Source: Cumulibacter manganitolerans
GTDB lineage: Bacteria > Actinomycetota > Actinomycetes > Mycobacteriales > Antricoccaceae
Direction: 5' to 3'
DNA length: 62,102 nt
Assembly: GCF_009602465.1 (NCBI RefSeq)
Contig: NZ_WBKP01000018.1
Span: 1 to 62,102, forward strand
In this document: positions 43,106-51,917 of the stretch, in pieces
How positions within the stretch are numbered: the stretch's first letter is position 1
Layout: every line of letters starts with the position of its first letter
The notes under the pieces: model-generated
Databases searched by the model: none
What the model saw: only the letters and a program-made list of their open reading frames with translations
What the model was told of the DNA's origin: nothing
Program-made: the position numbers and the translations under genes

Positions 43106-44641
43106 GTGTACCCAGGCGCGTACGTCAACAGCACACCGGACAAGCCGGCGATCATCATGGCGGGCTCCGGTGCCCAGCTGACCTACCGGGAGCTCGAGGA
43201 GCAGTCGGCGAAGCTCGCTCGCGCGCTGCACGACCTGGGGCTGCGCAAGGGTGACGTGATCGCCATGCTGTCGGACAACCAGGCAGAGTGCTTCGTGATC
43301 TACTGGGCCGCGCTTCGCTCGGGGCTCTACATCACCGCGATCAACTTCCACCTGACGGCGGAGGAGGCCGCCTACATCGTCGCCGACTGCGAGGCGAAGG
43401 TGCTCTTCGCGAGCGGCTCCATCGCGCCGCTGGCGCTGGACGTGGCGGCCCAGTCGCCGGCGGTCGGGCACCACTTCGCCTTCGCCGGCGACATCGCGGG
43501 CTTCGCCTCCATGAGCGAGCTGATCGCCGGCGCGGGAGAGCCGCTCGCCGAGATGCCCTCGGGCGCCGACATGCTCTACTCCTCCGGCACCACCGGGCGC
43601 CCCAAGGGCATCAAGGCCGCGCTGCCCGACCGGACCATCGACGAGCCCGGCAACCAGCTCGTGGCGCTGGCGACGACGTACTTCGGGATGTCCTCGGACT
43701 CGGTGTACCTCAGCCCCGCGCCGGTCTACCACGCGGCGCCGTTGCGCTGGAGCGCGACGGTGCAGGCCATCGGCGGCACGGTCGTCATGCTCGAGCGTTT
43801 CGACGCACAGGCGATGCTCGAGGCCATCGAGAAGTACCGCATCACCGCGACCCAGGTCGTGCCGACGATGTTCGTGCGGATGCTGCAGCTTCCGGCGGAG
43901 GTGCGCGAGACGTACGACCACTCGAGCCTGCGGCTGTGCATCCACGCCGCCGCGCCGTGCCCTCCGGAGGTCAAGGCGAAGATGATCGACTGGTGGGGAC
44001 CGGTGCTCGTGGAGTACTACGCCTCCACGGAAGGCGCAGGCATGACGATCGTGACCTCGGAGGACTGGCTGCACAAGCCCGGGACCGTCGGCCGGGCGGC
44101 GCTCGGGATCATCCGGATCTGCGACGACGAGGGCACCGAGCTGCCTACCGGCGAGGCGGGGATGGTCTACTTCGAGCGCGACGAGCCCACCTTCGAGTAT
44201 CACAACGCCCCCGAGAAGACCTCCGAGTCGCGGCATCCCCGGCATCCGGAGTGGACGACGGTCGGCGACATCGGCTACGTCGACGAGGACGGCTACCTGT
44301 TCCTGACCGACCGCAAGGCATTCATGATCATCAGCGGCGGGGTGAACATCTACCCCCAGGAGGTCGAGAACGTCCTCGCGCTGCACCCCGCGGTGTACGA
44401 CGTCGCCGTGATCGGCGTCCCGGACGACGAGATGGGCCAGCAGGTGAAGGCGGTGGTGCAGCTGCGCGACGGCGTGCAGCCCAGCGACGAGCTCGCCGCG
44501 GAGATCATCGACTACGTCCGCGCCCGGATCGCCCGGTTCAAGGCGCCGCGCTCGGTCGACTTCATCGACGAGCTGCCCCGGACGCCGACCGGGAAGCTGG
44601 TCAAGGGCAAGCTCCGCGAGCTCTACGCCCCCCAGCGGTAG
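43106..44641 (+). CDS. Acyl-CoA synthetase (FadD-type)
   Basis: 511 residues. P-loop MLYSSGTTGRPKGIK, EYYASTEGAGM, GDIGYVDEDGYLFLTDRKAFMIISGGVNIYP (hinge region) and RTPTGKLVKGKLRELY with the catalytic lysine. Resembles mycobacterial FadD4/FadD12-type medium- or long-chain ligases. GTG 43106 follows TGGAGG and starts YPGAYVNSTPDKPAI; the frame is open further upstream but without conserved sequence. Followed by a repeat-filled gap. Confidence 0.9.
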   Translation: MYPGAYVNSTPDKPAIIMAGSGAQLTYRELEEQSAKLARALHDLGLRKGDVIAMLSDNQAECFVIYWAALRSGLYITAINFHLTAEEAAYIVADCEAKVLFASGSIAPLALDVAAQSPAVGHHFAFAGDIAGFASMSELIAGAGEPLAEMPSGADMLYSSGTTGRPKGIKAALPDRTIDEPGNQLVALATTYFGMSSDSVYLSPAPVYHAAPLRWSATVQAIGGTVVMLERFDAQAMLEAIEKYRITATQVVPTMFVRMLQLPAEVRETYDHSSLRLCIHAAAPCPPEVKAKMIDWWGPVLVEYYASTEGAGMTIVTSEDWLHKPGTVGRAALGIIRICDDEGTELPTGEAGMVYFERDEPTFEYHNAPEKTSESRHPRHPEWTTVGDIGYVDEDGYLFLTDRKAFMIISGGVNIYPQEVENVLALHPAVYDVAVIGVPDDEMGQQVKAVVQLRDGVQPSDELAAEIIDYVRARIARFKAPRSVDFIDELPRTPTGKLVKGKLRELYAPQR

Positions 44642-44945
44642 GCCGGCGCCGCGCTTCCGCGATCGTCGGGCGCCTCCCACGGTCGTCGTGGACTCCCCAC
44701 GGTCGTCGAGCGCCTCCCAGGGTCGTCGTGGACTCCCCACGGTCGTCGAGCGCCTCCCACGGTCGTCGTGGACTCCCCACGGTCGTCGAGCGAGCCGGAG
44801 CCGCTAGGCGGAGGCGACGTCGAGACGCGGTGCGGTGGTCTGTGGGGTTGCGGCGTCTCGACGTCGCTCGTTCCTCGCTCGCTCGACGACCGTGAGCGGG
44901 ACGTCGCGCTCGCTCGCTCGAAACGGTGAGCGGACGGGAGGGGGC
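44642..44945. repeat. Gene-free 304-base gap of intergenic repeats, including a 40-base tandem array
   Basis: Three tandem 40-base units (44661-44780), each made of two related 20-base halves that begin with GGTCGTCG, run into one 50-base copy of the palindromic repeat (44778-44827). A 41-base copy in the opposite direction follows at 44854-44894 and is identical to the one at 24570-24610. No coding sequence seen. Confidence 0.85.
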
Positions 44946-46217
44946 TCAGGCGGGCGGCGGGGAGGTGGCTGCCTGGCCGGCCGCGGGAACGCGGGCGGCC
45001 GGGCCCTCCGGGCGCTCGGCAGGCCCGGCCATCCACAGCACGGCGGCGCCCACGATCGAGAGGCCGCCGGCGACCAGGTAGGACACCAGGTACGAGCCCG
45101 AGACGTCGTGCAGCCAGCCCAGCAGGAACGGGCCTCCCGCGGTGCCGAGCATGACGAACAGCTGCAGGCGGCTGAACAGCCGCGCGTAGTCGCGCACGCC
45201 GAAGCGCTGGCTGATCAGCAGCGACTGCATCATGAGCACGTTGCCGACGGTGAGGCCGAACAGCACCAGGACGCCGAAGAACCAGACGCCGTAGGTCGCG
45301 GCCAGCAGCATCAGCATCAGGCCCTGCAGGACGCCGATGACGACGGTGAAGGTGGTCATCGCGACACGGTGCAGCGAGCGGCCGGCGAGCAGCCGACCGA
45401 CGACCGAGGCCGACGACACGGCCAGGGTCGCGAACGCCGCGGCGATCGCCCCCGTGCGGTCCTCGGCCAGCTTCACGATCTGCTGGAGGCCGCCCACCTG
45501 CGCGGCCATCAGCAGGATGAAGGCGGCGGTGAGCATCCAGAAGAACCGCGACGTCACCGCCTCCCGGAACGGGGTGCCCTCCGCGGCCGCGGTGACGGTG
45601 GACGGCGCGCGTCGCTCGCCGTCCGGCATCCAGCCCAGCGCCTCCGGATCGGGCTTGATCAGCAACAGGATCACCGGCACCGTGCCGATCAGCCAGATCG
45701 CGCCGAGGATCGGTGTCGCGGTCGCCATGTGGACCTCGTCGGCGAGCCACTTGGCGAACGGGGTGAGCAGCATGCCGCCGACCGACAGACCCGCCGACGC
45801 GTTCGCCAGGGCGACCGCCCGGCGCGCGACGTACCACCGGGTGACGATGGTGCTCACCGGTATCAACCCGGTGGCCGAGAACCCGACCGCCAGCAGGACG
45901 TAGTCCAGGTACACCATCCAGACCGAGGTCGCGTGCCCCAGCAGCGCGAGGGCGGCCGCCCCGGACACCGCGCCGACCAGCATCACCCGGCGGGCGTCGT
46001 AGCGCGCGATGAGCCGCGCGACGGCCAGACCGACGAGCCCACCGGTCGCGAAGAACACCGTCGTGGCGAAGGAGATGGACGACAGCGACCAGCCGCGTTC
46101 CTTGGTGAAGGCGTTCAGGTAGACGGCGATGCCGTAGAACGACAGGCCGGACGTGACCGAGAGCGCCAGGAACCCGCCGAGGACGACCCGGGGGCCGGGA
46201 AACTTCGCAGTGCTCAC
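44946..46217 (-). CDS. MFS transporter (monocarboxylate/OFA-like)
   Basis: 423 residues with 12 predicted helices. VVLGGFLALSVTSGLSFYGIAVYLNAFTKERGWSLSSISFATTVFF at the start of the gene is typical of oxalate/formate antiporter-like (OFA) and monocarboxylate carriers, with a motif-A-like loop LIARYDARRVMLVG. It probably imports a carboxylic acid, which fits the two acyl-CoA ligase genes on either side. GTG 46217 gives STAKFPGP; the open frame continues to 46259 without conserved sequence. Confidence 0.87.
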   Translation of the reverse strand: MSTAKFPGPRVVLGGFLALSVTSGLSFYGIAVYLNAFTKERGWSLSSISFATTVFFATGGLVGLAVARLIARYDARRVMLVGAVSGAAALALLGHATSVWMVYLDYVLLAVGFSATGLIPVSTIVTRWYVARRAVALANASAGLSVGGMLLTPFAKWLADEVHMATATPILGAIWLIGTVPVILLLIKPDPEALGWMPDGERRAPSTVTAAAEGTPFREAVTSRFFWMLTAAFILLMAAQVGGLQQIVKLAEDRTGAIAAAFATLAVSSASVVGRLLAGRSLHRVAMTTFTVVIGVLQGLMLMLLAATYGVWFFGVLVLFGLTVGNVLMMQSLLISQRFGVRDYARLFSRLQLFVMLGTAGGPFLLGWLHDVSGSYLVSYLVAGGLSIVGAAVLWMAGPAERPEGPAARVPAAGQAATSPPPA

Positions 46218-46279
46218 GAAATCCGACTCTACGTCACATGTGCCCCCGGTCGGCGGCACTCGGCCGCCGACCGCGGGCG

Positions 46280-47827
46280 CTAGGCGGAGTAGTGGTCACG
46301 CAGGGCGCGCTTGTTGATCTTGCCGACCGCGGTCTGCGGCAGCTCCTCGTGGATCTCGATCACCTTGGGCGTCTGCACCGGGCCCTTGAGCTCGCGCACG
46401 TGCTCCACCAGCGCGTCCGGGGTGACCGAGCCGCCGGGCTTGAGCACCACGGCCGCCGTGACCTGCTCGCCCCACTTCTCGTGCGGGACGCCGAACACCG
46501 CCGCCGCCGCGACGTCGGGGTGGGAGGTGAGCGCGTCCTCGACCTCGCGCGGGAACACGTTGAACCCGCCCGAGATGATCATGTCCTTCTTGCGGTCGAC
46601 GATGTACAGGTAGCCCTCGGCGTCCACCTTGGCGATGTCGCCGGTGTGCAGCCAGCCGCCGGCGCGCGCCTCCTCGGTGAGATCGGGGCGCTTCCAGTAC
46701 CCGTCCATCGCGCTGCTGCCGCGCACGCACAGCTCGCCGGCGGTGCCGACCGGCACCTCGTTGTTCGCCTCGTCGCGGATCGTCACGTCGACGCCGACGA
46801 CCGGCTTGCCGCAGGACAGCAGCCGGTCCGGGTTGGCGAGGTCGTGGTCCTCCTTGGTCAGCATCGAGACCGGGTAGCACTCGGTCTGCCCGTACAGCTG
46901 CGCGAAGACCGGACCGATCTTCTCGATCCCCTCGCGCAGCCGGCTGACCGACATCGGCGACGCGCCGTACAGCACGAGCTCCAGCGAGGACAGGTCGCGG
47001 GTGGCCAGGTCGGGATGATCGAGCAGCGCGTAGATCATCGTGGGGACGAACAGCGCGGTGGTGATCCGCTCCTGCTCGATCGTCTCCAGGATCTTGCCGG
47101 GATCGAACCCGTTCATCAGGTGCACGGTGCCGCCGTTGATGAGCGTCGGCATGATCTTGGTGCCGGCGACGTGGCTCATGGGCGCGACCATCAGGTACTG
47201 CGCGCCGTGCGGGATGTTGAAGTCGGTGAGGACGTCGATCGCGCCCTGCACGACGTTGCGCTGCCGCCGCTCGGCGCCCTTGGGCCGGCCGGTGGTGCCG
47301 CCGGTGTAGTTGACGATCGAGCGGTCGTCCGGCTCGCCGATCGTGAGGAACGGCTGGTCGCCGACCGCGGCGGCGGCCGACGTCAGGTCGTCGGCGTACG
47401 GCGCCGCGCCCATCGTCCAGACCTGCAGGCCGCGCTGCGTGGCCTCGGCGGCCAGCTGCTCCGAGCGCTCGGCGTAGTGCGTCTCGTCCAGGACGACGGC
47501 GCTGACCTCGGCGTCCTCGATCTGGAACAGCTGGTCGGACAGCCCGCCCATCGGGTGCAGCCAGGTGACGTACAGGCCGAGGGCCTGGATGGCGGTGCCG
47601 ATCGCCCACACCTCGAAGCGGTTGCCGCCCAGCGCAGCGACCCCCTGGCCGCGCTGCAGGCCGGCGTCGGCGAGCACCTTCTGGTAGCGCCCGACCGTCG
47701 CCTTGACCTCGGCGTAGGTGACGCTGCCGCCGTCCCACGCGAACGCGGTGCGGTCGGGGTGGCCGTCGAGCGTGCGGAGCGCGAGCCGTCCGAGCGACGG
47801 TCCGCCCTGGTGCGCGGCGAGCTGCAT
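46280..47827 (-). CDS. Acyl-CoA ligase (AMP-binding family)
   Basis: 515 residues. P-loop IVNYTGGTTGRPKGAERRQRN, YGQTECYP, GGWLHTGDIAKVDAEGYLYIVDRKKDMIISGGFNVFP and the catalytic-lysine segment QTAVGKINKRALRDHY. Very similar in layout to the ligase at 4848-6416, suggesting paralogues acting on related acids. ATG 47827 follows AGGAGGAT. It lies 23 bases after the nitronate monooxygenase gene and 62 before the MFS gene on the same strand, so NMO-ligase-MFS may be an operon. Confidence 0.92.
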   Translation of the reverse strand: MQLAAHQGGPSLGRLALRTLDGHPDRTAFAWDGGSVTYAEVKATVGRYQKVLADAGLQRGQGVAALGGNRFEVWAIGTAIQALGLYVTWLHPMGGLSDQLFQIEDAEVSAVVLDETHYAERSEQLAAEATQRGLQVWTMGAAPYADDLTSAAAAVGDQPFLTIGEPDDRSIVNYTGGTTGRPKGAERRQRNVVQGAIDVLTDFNIPHGAQYLMVAPMSHVAGTKIMPTLINGGTVHLMNGFDPGKILETIEQERITTALFVPTMIYALLDHPDLATRDLSSLELVLYGASPMSVSRLREGIEKIGPVFAQLYGQTECYPVSMLTKEDHDLANPDRLLSCGKPVVGVDVTIRDEANNEVPVGTAGELCVRGSSAMDGYWKRPDLTEEARAGGWLHTGDIAKVDAEGYLYIVDRKKDMIISGGFNVFPREVEDALTSHPDVAAAAVFGVPHEKWGEQVTAAVVLKPGGSVTPDALVEHVRELKGPVQTPKVIEIHEELPQTAVGKINKRALRDHYSA

Positions 47828-47850
47828 GGATCCTCCTGCGGTGATGCGGT

Positions 47851-48807
47851 TCAGTGCGTGGTCAGGGTGTTGAGCCGGGCGCCGGCCGCGGCGTACTCGG
47901 TGGCGATCTCGTCGACGATCCGCGCGACGGGTGCGACCTCGTGCACGGCGGACACGCTGTGCCCGGCGCTCCAGATGTCCTGCCAGCGCCGCGGCCCGTC
48001 CGACGGCGCCCCGAACAGCCGGCCGGCCATGTCGGGGGAGATCGCCTCGTCGAGGCGCGCCGGGTCGATGCCGGCGGCCTCGATCGACGGGATGAGCATG
48101 TTGGTCTGCAGCCCGGTGAAGGCGCGGGTCAGCAGGACGTCGTCCATCGAGGCGTCCACCAGCATGCTGCGGTAGCCCTCGCTCGCGTCGCTCTCGTCCG
48201 CGGCGATGAACCGGGTGCCGAAGTAGCCCGCGTCGTACCCCGCGACCTGCGCGGCGAGCAGCGACGCTCCGCCGGACATGCCGCCGGCGACGACGAGGTG
48301 GCCGTCGAAGAACTCCCGGACGGCGGCCACGAACGAGAACGGGTTGAGCCACCCGGTCTGCCCGCCCGCTCCGGCGGTCAGCAGCACGAGGCCGTCGGCG
48401 CCGGCCTCCGCCGCGCGCCGGGCGTGGGCGACGCTGCCGACGTCCGCCAGCACGAGCGTGCCGGCGTCGTGCAGCGGCGCGATGACCGGTGCGGGGGAGC
48501 CGACGCTGGTGATCACCAGGCGGGTCCGGTGCCGCAGGATCAGCTCCAGGTGCTCGCGCATCGTCGGCGCCTTGATGATCAGGTTGGGGCAGTACGGCGC
48601 GGCGCCGTCCTCCTGCTGCACGTCGTCGAGCGTGCGCAGCCACTCCTCGAGCCGCTCCGGGGTGCGCGCGTTGACCGTCGGGAACGCGCCCACCACCCCG
48701 GCGCGGCAGGCCGCCGCGGCGAGCCGGAGGCCGGAGATGCGCAGCATCGGAGCGGCGATGGCGGGCAGCCGAAGGCCGCGCAGGACGGTACGCAGGTCGT
48801 CGCGCAT
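47851..48807 (-). CDS. Nitronate monooxygenase/NAD(P)H flavin oxidoreductase family
   Basis: 318 residues. TIM-barrel 2-nitropropane-dioxygenase-like fold: PAIAAPMLRISGLRLAAAACRAGVVGAFPTVNARTPE at the N-terminus, VLLTAGAGGQTGW and VVAGGMSGGASLLAAQVAGYDAGYFGTRFIAA for FMN phosphate binding. In actinobacteria such proteins often act as flavin oxidoreductases or enoyl reductases near acyl-CoA genes. AGGAGG precedes ATG 48807. One of three paralogues in the last 14 kb (others at 51918 and 60784). Confidence 0.9.
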   Translation of the reverse strand: MRDDLRTVLRGLRLPAIAAPMLRISGLRLAAAACRAGVVGAFPTVNARTPERLEEWLRTLDDVQQEDGAAPYCPNLIIKAPTMREHLELILRHRTRLVITSVGSPAPVIAPLHDAGTLVLADVGSVAHARRAAEAGADGLVLLTAGAGGQTGWLNPFSFVAAVREFFDGHLVVAGGMSGGASLLAAQVAGYDAGYFGTRFIAADESDASEGYRSMLVDASMDDVLLTRAFTGLQTNMLIPSIEAAGIDPARLDEAISPDMAGRLFGAPSDGPRRWQDIWSAGHSVSAVHEVAPVARIVDEIATEYAAAGARLNTLTTH

Positions 48808-48934
48808 GGGCCTCCTCGGGTGTCCACGCCACGATATGACACGCGAGTCAGGTTTCCAAGCGCGGGCAACCGCCGGACCTGGCCGCTTCGGCATGCGTAG
48901 GGTTGGTGGCGACACCGGAGAAGGAGCACCCCAA

Positions 48935-49267
48935 ATGGCGCGAAGGACCATCGTCGTGGACGATCTCGACGGAAGCGAAGACGCTCGCGAGGTGACGTTC
49001 TCCCTCGACGGCGAGACCTGGCGGATCGACCTGTCGGAGGCCAACCGGCAGCGGCTGCGCGCGGCGCTGGGCGAGTTCATCGAGGCCGGGGTGAAGGTCG
49101 GCGCCCGCGGCGGCCGACCGACGGCCGCAGCCAGGCAGTCCTCGTCCGCGGGTGGCGGCGACACCGCGGCGATCCGCGAGTGGGCCCGGGCCAACGGCTA
49201 CGACGTCAACGACCGCGGCCGGATCCCGGCCTCGGTGGTCGAGGCCTACGAGGCCGCGACGAGCTAG
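48935..49267 (+). CDS. lsr2: Lsr2 nucleoid-associated protein
   Basis: 110 residues, the standard Lsr2 length. The N-terminal dimerisation/oligomerisation half has TIVVDDLDGSEDAREVTFSLDGETWRIDLS; the C-terminal DNA-binding domain has IREWARANGYDVNDRGRIPASVVEAY with the AT-hook-like Arg94-Gly-Arg96. Lsr2 silences AT-rich and horizontally acquired DNA, the H-NS analogue of actinobacteria. Start follows GGAGAAGGAG. Convergent with the carbonic anhydrase gene, 4-base overlap of stops. Confidence 0.96.
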   Translation: MARRTIVVDDLDGSEDAREVTFSLDGETWRIDLSEANRQRLRAALGEFIEAGVKVGARGGRPTAAARQSSSAGGGDTAAIREWARANGYDVNDRGRIPASVVEAYEAATS

Positions 49268-49782
49268 ACCTCGGTGATGCCCGCCTTGTGCCGCTGGGCC
49301 AGGTCGCGGTAGGTCTGCTGGTTCGTCGTCGCCCAGCGCTTCGGCTCGCCGGCGATCTCGCCCTTGTCCTTGGCCGGCGCGCCGACGGCCAGCCGGTCGG
49401 CGGCCAGGGTGACGTTCGGCGTCACGGTCGCGCCCGCGGCGACCAGCGTGCCGTCGCCCACCACCGCGCCGTCGAGCACGATCGAGCCGTTGCCGACCAG
49501 CGCCTCCTTGCCGATGCGGGCGCCGTGCACGACGCAGTTGTGGCCGATCGTGGCGCCCTCGCCGACCTCCGTGCCGTTCGGGCCGCCGTGCAGCGTCGAG
49601 TTGTCCTGGACGTTCGCCCCGCGGCGGATCCAGATCGGCCCGAAGTCGGCGCGCAGCACGGTGCCGTACCAGACCGAGGCGCCTTCCTCGACCGTGACGT
49701 CCCCGATGACGCTCGCGGTCGGCGCGATGAACGCCGTCTCGTGGATCTGCGGGGACGTACCTTCGAACTCGAACAGCGGCAT
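49264..49782 (-). CDS. Gamma-class carbonic anhydrase family protein
   Basis: 172 residues of left-handed beta-helix hexapeptide repeats (ASVIGDVTVEEGASVWYGTVLRAD onwards). The three zinc histidines of the gamma class fit NSTLHGG and IGHNCVVHG; the C-terminal helix DLAQRHKAGI is typical of the PaaY/YrdA group. It may hydrate CO2 or act as a thioesterase-linked PaaY protein. Stop overlaps the stop of lsr2. 58 bases downstream of dinB on the same strand. Confidence 0.92.
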   Translation of the reverse strand: MPLFEFEGTSPQIHETAFIAPTASVIGDVTVEEGASVWYGTVLRADFGPIWIRRGANVQDNSTLHGGPNGTEVGEGATIGHNCVVHGARIGKEALVGNGSIVLDGAVVGDGTLVAAGATVTPNVTLAADRLAVGAPAKDKGEIAGEPKRWATTNQQTYRDLAQRHKAGITEV

Positions 49783-49840
49783 CGGCGGGCTCCTCGTGCG
49801 TGGGGGACTTCGGTGGCGCCACCATAGCGCCGGGCGGCGG

Positions 49841-50893
49841 TCAGTCGACGGGAACCAGGTCGAAGCGCGGCCCGAGCAGCCGCACCGGCCGGTCGATCTC
49901 GAACTTGGGCAGCAACGCCAGCACCTCACGCTCGAGGACGTCGAGGTCGGTCGTCGGCTCCGCGAGCTTGTGCGACTTGGTGCGGGTGTAGAACGTCGAC
50001 GTGCGGATCGTGACGGCCACCCGGAACACGACGCGGCGCTCGGCCAGGATCTGCTCACGCAGCTCGGCGGTGAGGCGCACGAGCTCGCGTTCGATCTCGT
50101 GCGGCTCGGCGAGGTCGCGGGCGAACGTCTCGACCTTGCTGTGCGACTTCGCGGCCTCCGGCCTGGTGACGATGCTGCGATCGCCCCAGCCGCGGCACAG
50201 CACGTAGAGCCAGCCGCCCTGGTGCGGGCCGAACGCGGCGACCAGGTCGTCTCGGTCGGTCGCGATGAGCTCGTTGACCGTCCGGACGCCGAGGCCGGCC
50301 AGGCGCTGGGCGATCCGCGGCCCGACGCTCCACAGGTCGATGCAGGGCCGCTCGCCCATCAGCTCGAGCCAGTTGCCGTCGTCGAGCACGAAGTACCGCT
50401 GCTCGGACTTCTTCGCGAACCCGGTGGCCATCTTGGCCCGCTGCTTGTTGTCGCTGATGCCCACCGCGCTCGGGAGGCCGGTCGCGTCGGCGATCGCGGC
50501 GCGGACGGCGGCGGCCAGCGCGACCGGGTCGCCGTCGCACCCGGCGAACGCCTCGTCCCAGCCCCACACCTCGACCGCCGGCGCAGTGGCCCGCAGGGCG
50601 CTCATCACTTGTGCGGACCACTCGTCGTAGGTGGCGTGGTCGGTCGGCAGCCACACCGCGTCCGGGACCTTGCGCGCGGCGGTGCGCAGCGGCATGCCCG
50701 CGTGCACCCCGAGCGCGCGCGCCTCGTAGGACGCGCAGGTCACGACCTTGCGCGGCTCCTGCGGATCGCCGTTGCCGCCGACCACCACGACCCTGCCGAT
50801 GAGCGACGGGTCGCGCTGCCGCTCGACCGAGACCTGGAACTGGTCGAGATCGACGTGCAGGATCCGGGGGAAGTCCCGGGACTCGGCGGGCAT
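49841..50893 (-). CDS. DinB2-type Y-family DNA polymerase with Gln at the steric gate
   Basis: 350 residues. Closest in motifs to mycobacterial DinB2: HVDLDQFQVSVE (catalytic Asp15; Asp17 in the DxD), EPRKVVTCASYEARALGVHAGMPLR, VEVWGWDEAF (Asp-Glu metal ligands with Trp in place of the usual Ser), and NKQRAKMATGFAKKS, then little-finger domain TSTFYTRTKSHKL. DinB2 itself has Leu at the residue after DLDQF, which lets it use ribonucleotides; here that residue is Gln20. Error-prone or gap-filling synthesis is the expected role. No beta-clamp motif is obvious at the C-terminus. Confidence 0.9.
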   Translation of the reverse strand: MPAESRDFPRILHVDLDQFQVSVERQRDPSLIGRVVVVGGNGDPQEPRKVVTCASYEARALGVHAGMPLRTAARKVPDAVWLPTDHATYDEWSAQVMSALRATAPAVEVWGWDEAFAGCDGDPVALAAAVRAAIADATGLPSAVGISDNKQRAKMATGFAKKSEQRYFVLDDGNWLELMGERPCIDLWSVGPRIAQRLAGLGVRTVNELIATDRDDLVAAFGPHQGGWLYVLCRGWGDRSIVTRPEAAKSHSKVETFARDLAEPHEIERELVRLTAELREQILAERRVVFRVAVTIRTSTFYTRTKSHKLAEPTTDLDVLEREVLALLPKFEIDRPVRLLGPRFDLVPVD

Positions 50894-50911
50894 GCCTCGA
50901 TCCTGCCTCGC

Positions 50912-51811
50912 TCAGACGGCGGAGTCGACGTCCTCCGGGCGCGACGGCCACCGCGGCACGACGTCGGTGAAGTCGCGGCTCGCCTTGAGCGGGAACTCCG
51001 GAGCGCGCTTCTCCAGGAACGACATCACGCCCTCGGCGACGTCGGCGCCCTGGCCGAGCTCGTAGATCGCCTTGGAGTCGGCGCGGTGCGCGTCGAACGG
51101 CGACTCCTTGCCGAGCATCGACCACAGCAGCTGCTTGGAGAGGGCGACCGACACCGCCGAGGTGTTCTCGACGATCTCGGCGGCGATGGCGCGCGCCGTG
51201 GGCAGCAGGTCGGCGTCCGGGACGACCCGCGAGACCAGGCCGCCGGCCAGCGCCTCCGACGCGGGGAACACCCGGCCGGTGGCGACCCACTCCATGGCCT
51301 GCGAGATGCCGACGACGCGCGGCAGGAACCAGCTGGACCCGGCCTCGGGGACCAGGCCGCGGCGCGCGAAGACGAACCCGAACTTGGCCGACTCGGCGGC
51401 GATGCGGATGTCCATCGGCAGCGTCATCGTGGCGCCGATCCCGACCGCGGGGCCGTTGATCGCGCCGATGATGGGCTTGCGGCAGGCCGCCGCGTTCATG
51501 GTGACGATGCCGCCGCCGTCCCGCGGCACGCCGTCGATGGTGCCGAAGTCGGCGCGCTCGCTCTTGCGGCTCTCGTCGTTGGCGTTGAAGGTGTTGCCGC
51601 CACGACCGAGATCCGCGCCGGCGCAGAACCCGCGGCCGGCGCCGGTCACGATGACGACGCGGACGTCGTCGTCGGCGTCGGCGGCCCGGTAGGCGTCCGA
51701 CAGCTCACGCGCCATGGTCGTGGTGAAGGCGTTCAGCCGGTCCGGCCGGTTGAGGGTGATGGTGGCGACGCCGTCCGCGACGTCGTAGATGATCTCGGTG
51801 TACTCGCTCAT
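50912..51811 (-). CDS. Enoyl-CoA hydratase/isomerase family protein
   Basis: 299-residue crotonase. YDVADGVATITLNRPDRLNAF at the start; oxyanion-hole segments VTGAGRGFCAGADLG and INGPAVGIGATMTLPMDIRIA; then FARRGLVPEAGSSWFLPRVVG, where the Glu position (VPEAGSS) matches the second catalytic Glu of hydratases. Expected role: hydration of enoyl-CoA in beta-oxidation. ATG 51811. It is 18 bases upstream of dinB on the same strand, so the two may be cotranscribed. Divergent from the NMO operon. Confidence 0.9.
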   Translation of the reverse strand: MSEYTEIIYDVADGVATITLNRPDRLNAFTTTMARELSDAYRAADADDDVRVVIVTGAGRGFCAGADLGRGGNTFNANDESRKSERADFGTIDGVPRDGGGIVTMNAAACRKPIIGAINGPAVGIGATMTLPMDIRIAAESAKFGFVFARRGLVPEAGSSWFLPRVVGISQAMEWVATGRVFPASEALAGGLVSRVVPDADLLPTARAIAAEIVENTSAVSVALSKQLLWSMLGKESPFDAHRADSKAIYELGQGADVAEGVMSFLEKRAPEFPLKASRDFTDVVPRWPSRPEDVDSAV

Positions 51812-51894
51812 GTGTGCCCTTCGCTGGTGAACCGGTGGTCGGTGTGGGACGCCGTTGGGCGCCCCTCCTGCGCATGGTAGACAGCACAGGAGAC

Positions 51895-51904
51895 TTCTAT
51901 AGAA
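51895..51904 (+). promoter_or_regulatory. TTCTATAGAA palindrome, possible -10 or operator
   Basis: A perfect 10-base AT-rich palindrome, unusual in this GC-rich sequence, 13 bases before the GTG at 51918. TATAGA inside it could be a -10 box. No convincing -35 at normal spacing. Confidence 0.3.
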
Positions 51905-51917
51905 CCAAGGAGCCCAC

